A stretch of 64,000 nt of DNA from Brassica napus (Eukaryota; Streptophyta; Magnoliopsida; Brassicales; Brassicaceae): assembly GCF_020379485.1 (NCBI RefSeq), contig NW_026015054.1:1-64000 (forward strand), in the 5' to 3' direction. A program made the position numbers and the translations under genes. Under the pieces are notes generated by a model. That model was given only the letters and a program-made list of their open reading frames with translations, had not been told where the DNA came from and made no database searches. Below, one piece after another: positions 36,650 to 48,092 of this stretch; positions within the stretch are counted from its first letter, which is position 1, and each line of letters begins with the position of its first letter.

Positions 36650-36731
36650 ATTTTTCTTTTTACATTCAAGTAGAAAATGCTTGGTATGGAACCTAGAATG
36701 TCTAGGGGATTCTGATGGGGGTCTCTGTTAG
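36639..36731 (+). other. Putative 93-nt intron between gag and pol of B1
   Basis: Begins GTAATT and ends CTGTTAG, with a T-rich tract after the donor and a CTGAT branch-point-like motif at 36712-36716, 16 nt before the acceptor. Its length is divisible by three and it contains in-frame stops. Its removal would fuse gag to the protease region (SISG then TLMIGG) in one frame. This is an inference from sequence only; the stops could instead be decay or be bypassed in another way. Confidence 0.5.
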
Positions 36732-36739
36732 GAACCCTC

Positions 36740-39700
36740 ATGATTGGTGGTGTGGAAACCCACGTACTTTTCGACACAGGGGCTACACATAGTTTTGTGA
36801 GTCCGGGACTGGTCGGAAAGGGTCTGTTCTGTCTGGACGCTGGAGATAATTTTGGGATAGTGAGGGCGGCCGGAGGGCAAGCCATGAACTCACTAGGTCT
36901 CATGTCAAATATCCCAGTGTCAATACAGGGAAAGGTATTCCCTGTGGATTTGGTCTGTGTCCACCTAAAGAATCACGAAGTGATCCTAGGTATGGACTGG
37001 TTGGGAAAGTATCGGGCCACTCTCGATTGCCATAGAGGTCGTGTGCAATTGGAGACTGGGCTTCGACCGATCCAGTACCAATGTCTGTGTCCGGCTCAAG
37101 AGAAAGTAGTGGTTTCAGCAGTTCGAGCGATTCGGATGTTGGAACAGGGTTGTCAGTCCTTTTTGGCTACAATTACAACTACAGAGCCGGGCAGTTCTGT
37201 CTGTCTGAAAGACCTTTCAGAGGATTCGTTGGTGTCGAAGTTCCCAGATGTGTTCCAGGTACCTCAGGGTGTCCCCCCTGATAGGTCGGATCCATTTACG
37301 ATTGAACTAGAGCCAGGGACAGCTCCGCTGTCCAAGAGTCCGTACCGAATGGCTCCGGCCGAGATGGCCGAGCTAAAGAAGCAATTGGAAGAATTGCTTG
37401 ACAAGGGGTTCATACGGCCAAGTAGCTCCCCTTGGGGTGCACCAGTCCTCTTTGTGAAAAAGAAGGATGGTAGCATGCGTCTGTGCATCGACTATCGAGG
37501 GTTGAACAGGGTCACTGTGAAGAACAAGTACCCGTTGCCCAGGATAGACGAGCTGTTGGATCAACTCAAAGGAGCCAAGTGGTTTTCCAAGATTGATTTG
37601 GCTTCAGGGTATCATCAGATCCCTATAGAGCCAAATGATATTAGGAAGACGGCATTTAGGACCAGGTACGGTCATTACGAGTTCGTAGTGATGCCGTTCG
37701 GTCTGACCAATGCACCTGCCGCTTTCATGAAAATGATGAACAGCGTGTTCCGGGATTTCTTGGATGAATTCGTGATCATCTTCATTGATGATATCCTAAT
37801 TTATTCCAAGGATGAGGAATCTCATAGGAAACACTTGAGAGCCGTGCTGGAACGATTACGAGAACACAAACTCTATGCTAAACTCAGTAAATGCAGTTTT
37901 TGGCAGAAGAGTATTGGGTTCCTCGGCCATATTGTTTCCGATCAGGGCATCTCGGTGGATCCAGAGAAGATCAGGGCAATCAAGGATTGGCCCCGACCAC
38001 ACAGTGCCACGGAAGTCAGAAGCTTCTTAGGGCTGGCAGGTTACTATAGGAAGTTTGTGAAAGGATTCGCAAGCTTGGCTCAGCCTATGACGCGGTTGAC
38101 TGGGAAGGACGTTAAGTTCACATGGGCTGAAGAGTGTGAGGAATGTTTCTCCGCACTTAAGAACATGCTGACTAGCGCACCCGTCCTGGTGCTTCCGGAG
38201 GCCGATCAACCATATGTGGTCTATACGGACGCGTCCATCACTGGACTAGGTTGCGTATTGACCCAGCATGGGAAGGTCATTGCCTATGCGTCCAGGCAGT
38301 TGAGGAAACATGAGGGAAACTACCCCACCCATGATCTCGAAATGGCTGCGGTAGTATTCGCCTTAAAGATTTGGCGATCATACTTGTATGGCGCCAAAGT
38401 TCAGATACTTACGGACCATAAGAGTCTTAAGTATATATTCACCCAGCCTGAGTTAAACTTAAGGCAGAGGAGGTGGATGGAATTCGTAGCTGACTACGAT
38501 TTGGACATCACCTACTATCCGGGAAAGGCTAATCTGGTAGCAGACGCTTTGAGCCGGAAGAGGGCTGATGTATCGGCCGAACGGGAGGCGGACGACCTGG
38601 ACGGTATGGTCCGTGCTCTGCGGCTGAACGTGCTGACTACGGCAACCGAAGCTTTGGGGTTGGAGGCGGTTAACCAAGCCGACCTGCTTACTCGAATCCG
38701 GTTGGCTCAAGGTCAGGACGAGAACCTGAATAAGGTTGCTCAGAATGATAGGACGGAGTACCAGACTGCAAAGGATGGTACCATCCTAGTAAACGGACGG
38801 ATCAGTGTTCCTAATGATAGAAGTCTAAAGGAAGAGATTATGAGGGAGGCTCATAAGTCCAAATTCTCGGTTCATCCTGGTGCGACCAAGATGTACCAGA
38901 ACCTTAAGAAATTCTATCATTGGATCCGTATGAAGGCAGATGTCGCGGAGTGGGTGGCCAAGTGTTCCACTTGCCAACTCATCAAAGCAGAACATCAGGT
39001 GCCTAGTGGGTTATTGCAAAGCTTGCCTATTCCAGAATGGAAATGGGATCACATCACAATGGACTTTATGACCGGGTTCCCTACCACAAGGAATAAGAAA
39101 GATGCGGTTTATGTTGTGGTTGATCGACTAACCAAATCAGCACACTTCCTGGCTATCAAGAAGTCGGATGGGGTAGATCAGATTGTACGTAAGTACATTG
39201 ATGAGATCGTCCAACTATATGGTGTGCCGGCAAGCATAGTTTCAGATAGGGATTCAAGGTTTACATCATACTTCTGGAAAGCTTTCCAAAAAGCTTTAGG
39301 AACAAGAGTGAACATGAGTACAGCCTATCACCCACAGACTGATGGACAGTCGGAACGTACAATCCAGACGTTGGAAGACATGTTGCGAGCATGTGTTTTA
39401 GACTGGGGTGATTCCTGGGAAAAACATCTACCTCTGGTAGAATTTGCTTACAACAATAGTTTCCATAGTAGTATTGGCATGTTGCCATACGAAGCTCTGT
39501 ATGGGCGTCCATGCAGGACACCCTTGTGCTGGACCCAAGTTGGGGAACGCAGCATGATTGGTCCGGAGATTGTCGAAGAGACAACCGAAAAGATCAAGTT
39601 CTTGAGGGACAAGATGAGACAGGCACAAGATCGCCAAAAGAACTATGCAGATCGAAGGAGGAAAGATCTCGAGTTTCAAGTAGGTGACTTGGTGTATCTC

Positions 39701-40177
39701 AAAATGATTACCTTCAAAGGACGAGTCCGAATTTCCGGGAGACGGAAGTTAGACCCGAGATACTTGGGGCCGTTCAAGGTCATTGAAAGAGTTGGGATGG
39801 TGGCCTACAAGTTGGACTTGCCGGCCAAGATGGACGCATTTCATAATGTGTTCCACGTCTCCCAACTTCGGAAATGTTTGACGGACCAAGACATCGCTCT
39901 TCCTGCCATTCCAGACAATCTGGGTAAGAACCTAACCTTGGAAACGAGGCCAGTTCGAATCATAGATAGGATGGAAAAAGCAACAAGGAAGAAGACGGTC
40001 CAGATGGTCAAGGTCGTCTGGGACTGTAATGGTCAGGATATAATCACTTGGGAAACCGAAGCTAGAATGAAAGCAGAGTGGTTGAATCAGTTTGTTTCCG
40101 AGGATGCATTCGATTCGGATTCGAGGACGAATCCATCCCAAGGGGGGGAGACTTGTCACGCCCCCAATCCTGAGTAG
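36740..40177 (+). CDS. pol: Pol polyprotein of B1 (protease, RT, RNase H, integrase, chromodomain-like tail)
   Basis: 1,145 residues from the first ATG, fully open. Domains in order: aspartic protease with FDTGATHS (D12-T13-G14), reverse transcriptase with FIDD (D350, D351), RNase H with YTDASITG (D497), integrase zinc-binding region (HPGATK ... CSTCQ), integrase core with D775, D836 and E872 (35 residues between the last two, as expected), then a GPFKV-type region and a C-terminal [16 protein letters not shown] segment resembling the modified chromodomain of Tekay/Del chromoviruses. It would process Gag-Pol, copy RNA into DNA and integrate it, possibly guided to heterochromatin by the tail. 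The true start is probably upstream by fusion to gag (see the putative intron). The last 24 nt lie in the 3' LTR. Confidence 0.95.
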   Translation: MIGGVETHVLFDTGATHSFVSPGLVGKGLFCLDAGDNFGIVRAAGGQAMNSLGLMSNIPVSIQGKVFPVDLVCVHLKNHEVILGMDWLGKYRATLDCHRGRVQLETGLRPIQYQCLCPAQEKVVVSAVRAIRMLEQGCQSFLATITTTEPGSSVCLKDLSEDSLVSKFPDVFQVPQGVPPDRSDPFTIELEPGTAPLSKSPYRMAPAEMAELKKQLEELLDKGFIRPSSSPWGAPVLFVKKKDGSMRLCIDYRGLNRVTVKNKYPLPRIDELLDQLKGAKWFSKIDLASGYHQIPIEPNDIRKTAFRTRYGHYEFVVMPFGLTNAPAAFMKMMNSVFRDFLDEFVIIFIDDILIYSKDEESHRKHLRAVLERLREHKLYAKLSKCSFWQKSIGFLGHIVSDQGISVDPEKIRAIKDWPRPHSATEVRSFLGLAGYYRKFVKGFASLAQPMTRLTGKDVKFTWAEECEECFSALKNMLTSAPVLVLPEADQPYVVYTDASITGLGCVLTQHGKVIAYASRQLRKHEGNYPTHDLEMAAVVFALKIWRSYLYGAKVQILTDHKSLKYIFTQPELNLRQRRWMEFVADYDLDITYYPGKANLVADALSRKRADVSAEREADDLDGMVRALRLNVLTTATEALGLEAVNQADLLTRIRLAQGQDENLNKVAQNDRTEYQTAKDGTILVNGRISVPNDRSLKEEIMREAHKSKFSVHPGATKMYQNLKKFYHWIRMKADVAEWVAKCSTCQLIKAEHQVPSGLLQSLPIPEWKWDHITMDFMTGFPTTRNKKDAVYVVVDRLTKSAHFLAIKKSDGVDQIVRKYIDEIVQLYGVPASIVSDRDSRFTSYFWKAFQKALGTRVNMSTAYHPQTDGQSERTIQTLEDMLRACVLDWGDSWEKHLPLVEFAYNNSFHSSIGMLPYEALYGRPCRTPLCWTQVGERSMIGPEIVEETTEKIKFLRDKMRQAQDRQKNYADRRRKDLEFQVGDLVYLKMITFKGRVRISGRRKLDPRYLGPFKVIERVGMVAYKLDLPAKMDAFHNVFHVSQLRKCLTDQDIALPAIPDNLGKNLTLETRPVRIIDRMEKATRKKTVQMVKVVWDCNGQDIITWETEARMKAEWLNQFVSEDAFDSDSRTNPSQGGETCHAPNPE
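40140..40151 (+). other. Polypurine tract of B1
   Basis: AAGGGGGGGAGA just before CT and the 3' LTR start TGTCACGCC. Confidence 0.88.
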
Positions 40178-40752
40178 GATTGTTGGGACGGCCATGGTTC
40201 GAGGAAACGTGCAAGCCAGTCTTAGGACATCAAGGCAAGCGTTCCATGGTCGAGAAAGAAGGTTAAGGACATAAGGAAACTTAGACTTAACCTTATACAA
40301 GCTAAGAGACAGCTAGGACGAGTAAGACGGTAGCTGGACGAAGTGGACGAGTAGCTCGGCCAGCTCAATGAAGCTATGTTCAGTTCACTCCAGCTCAGTC
40401 CCTACTAAGTCAGCTCCACTAGCTGGACTACTAGCTCACTCAGCTGAGGCAGCTGAGAGTCAGCTCATCTCTGCTAGACGGACTGTCTGGGCTTTAGGCC
40501 GATGGTCCGGGTCCGGGTCAGTGGCGGGCTGTGAGGTCCGGCCATGAGGCCATGGGCTGTTGGGTCTTTGGACAAGGCCGTGGGCTAAGTCCAGGAGGCC
40601 TGGGGCGTGGGTTGGGCTTGTGACCGACCCCAAACCCAATCAGAAAGGGCAAAGGGATGCAAGTGGCCGAAAGGGGGCAACCCTTGGCCGATGGTGCCCA
40701 TTCGCTAGCAAGTCGTGCCTGTTCGTGGGGCAAGACTTACCCCCTAGTTTTC

Positions 40753-40760
40753 TATAAATA
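40753..40760 (+). promoter_or_regulatory. TATA box in B1 3' LTR
   Basis: TATAAATA followed by G-rich then GA-rich sequence. Because the 5' LTR lacks this region, it is the only promoter of this element present, and it points into array 4. Confidence 0.6.
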
Positions 40761-42069
40761 TGGGGGCTCTCTGGTCGATTTCATTATCCAATTCCAGAGT
40801 AAAATACTCAGAGAAAAACGTAGAGAGAAAGAAAGAGAGAAAGAGAGAGTTCCGGCCAAGAGAAAGGCCGATTGTGGTGGTGTTGTGTTCCGGCGACTCT
40901 GATCGTTTGAGAACTAACTCTGGTCAAGAATGGGAGATCAAGACAAGGAGAAGAGCATGGAGAACCCAGACGTGGTTCACAAGGTATGTGATGGGCCGTG
41001 GCTCCATCAGACCGAACGGACGGTCCATGCGACCGCACCGCGGCTCTGCTTGGTTCCTAAGTCCCATCCGGCTCTCCTTATCTGTTTCAATTCGTTTCTC
41101 TTCTCTTCTCTCTGGTTAAACACGAAAGGTTGTGTTGGTTGAGTCCTAGGGACACGTCCCTAGGCTTTGGCCGAACAAAATCAAACCACTAGCCTAGACA
41201 CGGGTCGGTTAGTGGGATGATCCGATCGCACCAAGACTGGGCGGTTAGGACGAACGGTTGGGAATGACCCAAAGGGCACAAGTTGTCAAGAGTCATGAGT
41301 GTCCAAGAGGCACGAATGGCCAAAGGGTGCATGTTCCAAACGGTGTTTTTTGGGACAGGCTAGGACCAATCCTTATAGATCAGCCTATGGCTTGTCTAGT
41401 TAAGACAAGGTCATGGTTTGTCTAAGCCAAGGTAGAGTCGCAAGGTCTGACCGGTTGATAAGCCTTCCGGATTAGGCTTGAGGCTTACTCGGCCGATTGG
41501 ATCCAGGCCTAAGGCCGGATCAGGTAAGGGAGTCCGTTGGGCCATTGAGCCGGACTCCATTGGCCGGTCGCACCTAGATTCTATCCGGTTAGACGGATTG
41601 GTCTTTGGGCACGATCCGGATCTGTTCGTGTGTTCTGTTTATCTATTCTGGACTATCTATCTGATTCTAAGTCAAGGGGTGGTTGGTTGAATGACTTAGG
41701 TTACGGTAGGTAGGTTCATAGGTTTTATGTTTATGTTGACTGAGGCTTATCTAAGTTCTAGGAACCAAGCCAAGCATTGTGTAATCAATCCGTTCCATTC
41801 TCGGTTATGATTAATGCTTATCTGGTTGTGGTTTCAGGAACTAAGGATGGTTCTGGTCAAGACAAGGAGCCGTGAAGGCTCGGTCAGTGAGAGGCTGTGT
41901 AACGTGTGGTTAGATGATGCTAGGGATGAACTAGTGATTGTCTATGATACTGTTAAGAAGTTATGTATTGAATCTCATGTTTCTAAATAATACAAAGTTT
42001 ATACATTGTTATTCCGCTATGCAATCTGTTCCTTTGTTTATGAACCTCATATTCGAATATGACTTAGTA

Positions 42070-42075
42070 AATAAA
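42070..42075 (+). terminator. Possible poly(A) signal in B1 3' LTR
   Basis: AATAAA near the LTR end, conserved at 34929-34934 in the 5' LTR remnant. Confidence 0.4.
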
Positions 42076-42429
42076 AGACTTAAAATGGATCAAACAAGCA
42101 AAGAAATTAATAAGTAAGCCTGCGGACTCCATCAGGTCGAGAGGCCAGGGTTCGGGTCTTACACAAGACGTCTGTGGCTGTCAGTGTGTGTCTGTGTGTG
42201 TCCGTCAGCACACACACAAGACGTCAGTGGCTTTCCATTAGTACACATATCATCACGATGGCCCTTCCCGTGGACTGTTCGGGTGATTTTGGCCCACATG
42301 GGATGTCTGTTCAGTACAAATAGGACGTCCATGGGTGTCCGTCAGCACACACATGACGTCTGTGTGTGTCCGACAGCTCACACAGGACGTCCGTGGCTGT
42401 CCGTGTGTGTCCGTCAACACACACATGAC

Positions 42430-45400
42430 GTCTGTGGCTGTCCATCAGTACACATATCATCACGTTGGTCCTTGGACTCAGCACGCTGACCCTTCCAGTG
42501 GACAGTTCGGGTGATTTTGGCCCACGTGGGCTGTCTGTTCAGTACACACAGGACGTCTGTGGGTGTCCGTCAGCACACACAGGACGTCTGTGGGTGTCCG
42601 TCAGCACACACAGGACGTCTGTGGCTGTCCAAGTGTGTCCGTGTGTGTCCGTCAGCACACACAGAACGTCTGTGGCTGTCCATCAGTACACATATCAGCA
42701 CGTTGGTCCTTGGACTCAGCACGCTGACCCTTCCTGTGGACTGTTTGGGTGATTTTGGCCCACGTGGGCTGTCTGTTCAGTACACACAGAAAGTCTGTGG
42801 GTGTCCGTCAGCACACACATGACCTCTGTGGCTGTCCGTCAGCACACACAGCATGTCTGTGTGTGTCCGTCAGCACACACAGGATGTCCGTGTGTGTCCG
42901 TTTGTGTCCGTCAGCACACACAGGACGTCCGTGGCTGTCCATCAGTACATATATCAGCACGCTGGTCTTTGGACTCAGCACACTGGTCTTTGGACTCAGC
43001 ATGCTGCTCCGTCTCGTGGACTGTTCGGGTGATTTTGGCCCACATGGGCTGTCTGTTCATTACACACAGGACGTCTGTGGATGTCCGTCAGCACACACAG
43101 GACGTCCGTGGGTGTCCGTCAGCACACACAGGACTTCCGTGGCTGTCCATGTGTGTCTGTCAGCACACACATAACGTCCGTGGCTGTCCATCAGTACACA
43201 TATCAGCATGTTGGTCCTTGGACTCAGCACGCTGGCCCTTCCCGTTGACTGTTTGGGTGATTTTAGCCCACGTGGGCTGTCTGTTCAGTACCCATAGGAC
43301 GTCTGTGGGTGTCCGCCAGCACACACAGGACGTCCGTGGCTGTTCATGGCTATCCGTAAGCACACACAGGACGTCTGTGGCTGTCCGTGTGTGTCCATCA
43401 GCACACACAGGACGTCTGTGGCTGTCCATTAGTACACATATCAGCACGCTGGCCCTTCCCGTGGACTGTTCGGGTGATTTTGGCCCATGTGGGCTGTCTG
43501 TTCAGTACACATAGGACGTCCATGGGCGTCCGTCAGCACACACATGACGTCCGTGTGTGTCCAATAGCACACACAGGACGTCTGTGGCTATCTGTGTGTG
43601 TCCGTCAGCACACACAGGACGTCTGCGGCTGTCCATCAATACACATATCAGCACCTTGGTCCATATATCAGCACGCTGCTCCTTCTCGTGGACTGTTCGG
43701 GTGATTTTGGCCCACGTGGGCTGTCTGTTCAGTACACACAGGACGTCCGTGGGTGTCCGTCAGCACACACAGGACGTCTGTGGGTGTCCGTCTGCACACA
43801 CAGGACGTCTGTGGCTGTCCGTGTGTGTCCGTCAGCACACACAGAACGTCCGTGGCTGTCCATCAGTACACATATCATCACGTTGGTCCTTGGACTCAGC
43901 AAGCTAACCCTTCCTGTGGACAGTTCGGGTGATTTTGGCCCACGTGGGCTGTCTGTTAAGTACACACAGGACGTCTGTGGGTGTCCGTCAGCACACACAG
44001 GACGTCTGTGGGTGTCCGTCAGCACACACAGGACGTCTGTGGCTGTCCAAGTGTGTCCGTGTGTGTCCGTCAGCACACACAGAACGTCTGTGGCTGTCCA
44101 TCAATACACATATCAGCACGTTGGTCCTTGGACTCAGCACGCTGACCCTTCCTGTGGACTGTTTGGGTGATTTTGGCCCACGTGGGCTGTCTGTTCAGTA
44201 CACACAGAAAGTCTGTGGGTGTCCGTCAGCACACACATGACCTCTGTGGCTGTCCGTCAGCACACACAGCATGTCTGTGTGTGTCCGTCAGCACACACAG
44301 GATGTCCGTGTGTGTCCGTTTGTGTCCGTCAGCACACACAGGACGTCCGTGGCTGTCCATCAGTACATATATCAGCACGCTGGTCTTTGGACTCAGCACA
44401 CTGGTCTTTGGACTCAGCATGCTGCTCCGTCTCGTGGACTGTTCGGGTGATTTTGGCCCACATGGGCTGTCTGTTCATGACACACAGGACGTCTGTGGAT
44501 GTCCGTCAGCACACACAGGACGTCCGTGGGTGTCCGTCAGCACACACAGGACTTCCGTGGCTGTCCATGTGTGTCTGTCAGCACACACATAACGTCCGTG
44601 GCTGTCTATCAGTACACATATCAGCATGTTGGTCCTTGGACTCAGCACGCTGGCCCTTCCCGTTGACTGTTTGGGTGATTTTAGCCCACGTGGGCTGTCT
44701 GTTCAGTACCCACAGGACTTCCGTGGGTGTCCGCCAGCACACACAGGACGTCCGTGGCTGTTCGTGGCTATCCGTAAGCACACACAGGACGTCTGTGGCT
44801 GTCCGTGTGTGTCCGTCAGCACACACAGGACGTCTGTGGCTGTCCATTAGTACACATATCAGCACGCTGGCCCTTCCCGTGGACTGTTCGGGTGATTTTG
44901 GCCCATGTGGGCTGTCTGTTCAGTACACATAGGACGTCCATGGGCGTCCGTCAGCACACACATGACGTTCGTGTGTGTCCAATAGCACACACAGGACGTC
45001 TGTGGCTGTCCGTGTGTGTCCGTCAGCACACACAGGACGTCTGCGGCTGTCCATCAATACACATATCAGCACCTTGGTCCATATATCAGCACGCTGCTCC
45101 TTCTCGTGGACTGTTCGGGTGATTTTGGCCCACGTGGGCTGTCTGTTCAGTACACACAGGACGTCCGTGGGTGTCCGTCAGCACACACAGGACGTCTGTG
45201 GGTGTCCGTCTGCACACACAGGACGTCTGTGGCTGTCCGTGTGTGTCCGTCAGCACACACAGAACGTCCGTGGCTGTCCATCAGTACACATATCATCACG
45301 TTGGTCCTTGGACTCAGCAAGCTAACCCTTCCTGTGGACAGTTCGGGTGATTTTGGCCCACGTGGGCTGTCTGTTAAGTACACACAGGACGTCTGTGGGT

Positions 45401-46830
45401 GTCCGTCAGCACACACAGGACGTCTGTGGGTGTCCGTCAGCACACACAGGACGTCTGTGGCTGTCCAAGTGTGTCCGTGTGTGTCCGTCAGCACACACAG
45501 AACGTCTGTGGCTGTCCATCAGTACACATATCAGCACGTTGGTCCTTGGACTCAGCACGCTGACCCTTCCTGTGGACTGTTTGGGTGATTTTGGCCCACG
45601 TGGGCTGTCTGTTCAGTACACACAGAAAGTCTGTGGGTGTCCGTCAGCACACACATGACCTCTGTGGCTGTCCGTCAGCACACACAGCATGTCTGTGTGT
45701 GTCCGTCAGCACACACAGGATGTCCGTGTGTGTCCGTTTGTGTCCGTCAGCACACACAGGACGTCCGTGGCTGTCCATCAGTACATATATCAGCACGCTG
45801 GTCTTTGGACTCAGCACACTGGTCTTTGGACTCAGCATGCTGCTCCGTCTCGTGGACTGTTCGGGTGATTTTGGCCCACATGGGCTGTCTGTTCATGACA
45901 CACAGGACGTCTGTGGATGTCCGTCAGCACACACAGGACGTCCGTGGGTGTCCGTCAGCACACACAGGACTTCCGTGGCTGTCCATGTGTGTCTGTCAGC
46001 ACACACATAACGTCCGTGGCTGTCTATCAGTACACATATCAGCATGTTGGTCCTTGGACTCAGCACGCTGGCCCTTCCCGTTGACTGTTTGGGTGATTTT
46101 AGCCCACGTGGGCTGTCTGTTCAGTACCCACAGGACTTCCGTGGGTGTCCGCCAGCACACACAGGACGTCCGTGGCTGTTCGTGGCTATCCGTAAGCACA
46201 CACAGGACGTCTGTGGCTGTCCGTGTGTGTCCGTCAGCACACACAGGACGTCTGTGGCTGTCCATTAGTACACATATCAGCACGCTGGCCCTTCCCGTGG
46301 ACTGTTCGGGTGATTTTGGCCCATGTGGGCTGTCTGTTCAGTACACATAGGACGTCCATGGGCGTCCGTCAGCACACACATGACGTTCGTGTGTGTCCAA
46401 TAGCACACACAGGACGTCTGTGGCTGTCCGTGTGTGTCCGTCAGCACACACAGGACGTCTGCGGCTGTCCATCAATACACATATCAGCACCTTGGTCCAT
46501 ATATCAGCACGCTGCTCTTTCTCGTGGACTGTTCGGGTGATTTTGGCCCACGTGGGCTGTCTGTTCAGTACACACAGGACGTCCGTGGGTGTCCGTCAGC
46601 ACACGCAGGACGTCTGTGGGTGTCCGTCAGCACACACAGGACGTCTGTGGGTGTCCGTCTGCACACACAGGACTTCTCTGGCTGTCCATGTGTGTCCGTG
46701 TGTGTCCGTCAGCACACACAGAACGTCCGTGGCTGTCCATCAGTACACATATCATCACGTTGGTCCTTGGACTCAGCAAGCTAACCCTTCCTGTGGACAG
46801 TTCGGGTGATTTTGGCCCACGTGGGCTGTC
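42430..46830. repeat. Higher-order repeat A: 1418 bp, three tandem copies
   Basis: Landmarks recur at exactly 1,418-bp steps: 42749/44167/45585, 42801/44219/45637, 43598/45016/46434 and, for one pair, 43387/44805/46223. Approximate copies are 42430-43847, 43848-45265 and 45266-46724. Copies 2 and 3 share variants absent from copy 1 (for example CCCACAGGACTTCC near 44709 and 46127). Copy 3 carries 41 extra bases near 46600-46660, equal to one 31-bp subunit plus one 10-bp expansion. Confidence 0.93.
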
Positions 46831-47003
46831 TGTTAAGTACACACAGGACGTCTGTGGGTGTCCGTCAGCACACACAGGACGTCCGTGGGTGTCCGTCAGC
46901 ACACATAGGACATCCGTGGCTGTCCATGTGTGCCCGTGTGTGTCCGTCAGCACACACAGAACGTCCGTGGCTGTCCATCAGTACACATATCAGCACGTTG
47001 GTC

Positions 47004-47008
47004 CTTGG
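47004..47008. repeat. Target-site duplication of A4, left copy
   Basis: CTTGG, repeated at 54107-54111. Joining the flanks gives the normal satellite run GGTCCTTGGACTCAGCACG. Confidence 0.93.
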
Positions 47009-48092
47009 TGATACAGGCCGGGAATCAGATTGCACGGACGGACGGTCTGAGGTTCAAGAACTCGGACTGGACAGAACGGACGGACGGCTAGGGGATGGCT
47101 AGACGGACGTGATGGAGTGGGAGATGGCCGATCTGGTTCTTTTTATGGGTTTTTGATAATGAATGGAAAAATCTAGAACTATATGATGCAAGATAAAACA
47201 AAATAAGAGAAGGATAGAGGTTATGGAGGATGGATCCTTGTTGATGGATGTGTATCTCTCTCAACAAGAACAGTGGATGGAGGTGGATAGATATGGGATT
47301 TGGCTTGCTGGATGTGTATCATTCTCAAGGCAAATCGATGGATGGAATGGAGTTGAAGAATCGCCACAAGCTTGGTGGTTTGAAGCTTGATAAGATTCGG
47401 CTGCTCTCTCTTGTTTCTCACAGAAAAAGACTTAGGGTTTTAGGCTTGCAAAGGCAAAATTATTTCATAAAAGACTTAGGCCAAAAATCGCCAACTTCAT
47501 GGAGTTATATAGGGTTTACCCCTTATGGGCTCAAAGATAAAAGGCCTTAAACAAGCTGGCCGAAAATGAGGCTGAAACAATAGCCCAAAGTCTTAACCAA
47601 ATAAATTAAAATAAACCAGACATCTGGTTGTCGGTTTGAGAAGGCCTAGACCAAGGCTAATAGCATGCTTGCATGTTGCCTCATTAAAACCTTACCAAGA
47701 AAACCCAATGGGACAAAACCTGGTGAGGAAAAAGAGTACAACACATGCTACTCCCCTTGGTGGTTGGCTAGATCTCAGAACCGGAAAGAGTTGGAGTGGA
47801 TGAAATGGAAACTGAGTCTGGACCAAGCTCGGATGTGGAAATGAGAAGTCCGGCTTGGTTGAGTCTGAACTGGATCGGGTCGGCCGCGTCCTGAACCTCC
47901 TTTGGGCCGGCTTGATCTTGAATCTTCAACTGGACCATCTTCTCAATCAGCAGCTGGTCCTGGTCAGTCTGTCCATCTTGATCAAGGATTTGTTGGACAG
48001 CTTTGGTGAAACCTTCTCGCAAGGCCCTGGTTCCACTCCGGGTAGTCGGACCGCGCCTAACTATGGGAACCTCTACTTGGATGGCCTCATCA
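47009..48092 (-). repeat. 3' LTR of A4
   Basis: On the minus strand it starts at 48092 with TGATGAGGCC and ends at 47009 with GGCCTGTATCA. It encodes the last 107 or so residues and the stop of the polyprotein. Confidence 0.95.
47515..47521 (-). promoter_or_regulatory. TATA box in A4 3' LTR, facing array 4
   Basis: TATATAA on the minus strand; it would drive transcripts leftward into array 4, opposite to the B1 3' LTR promoter. Confidence 0.55.

Larger units (their letters stand above)
34549..42163 (+). mobile_element. Element B1: Tekay-like chromovirus with shortened 5' LTR
   Basis: A Ty3/gypsy element with PBS, gag, pol (protease, RT, RNase H, integrase, chromodomain-like tail), polypurine tract and a complete 2,010-bp 3' LTR. 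Only the last 474 bp of the 5' LTR are present; upstream is a diverged satellite piece instead of the expected 1.5 kb. The right end (TCTTACA at 42163) abuts satellite array 4. No target duplication can be identified because the left end is lost. Coding frames are open, which is unusual next to a damaged 5' end. Confidence 0.92.
40154..42163 (+). repeat. 3' LTR of B1
   Basis: 2,010 bp, from TGTCACGCCCCC to GGGTCTTACA. It contains an AGCT-dense tract (about 40300-40480), a TATA box (40753-40760), GA-rich leader sequence after it, and AATAAA (42070-42075). It ends directly against satellite. Confidence 0.92.
42164..47008. repeat. Satellite array 4
   Basis: 4,845 bp of the same satellite between the 3' LTR of B1 and the 3' LTR of A4. 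Most of it is made of three copies of a 1418-bp higher-order repeat (separate entry). A 21-bp doubling of CTGGTCTTTGGACTCAGCA (42962-43002) marks one unit of each copy. Confidence 0.97.

Noticed and set aside
40657..41142. Short ORFs inside the B1 3' LTR as host genes
   Set aside because: They are overlapping, short, without recognisable motifs, and lie within LTR sequence.
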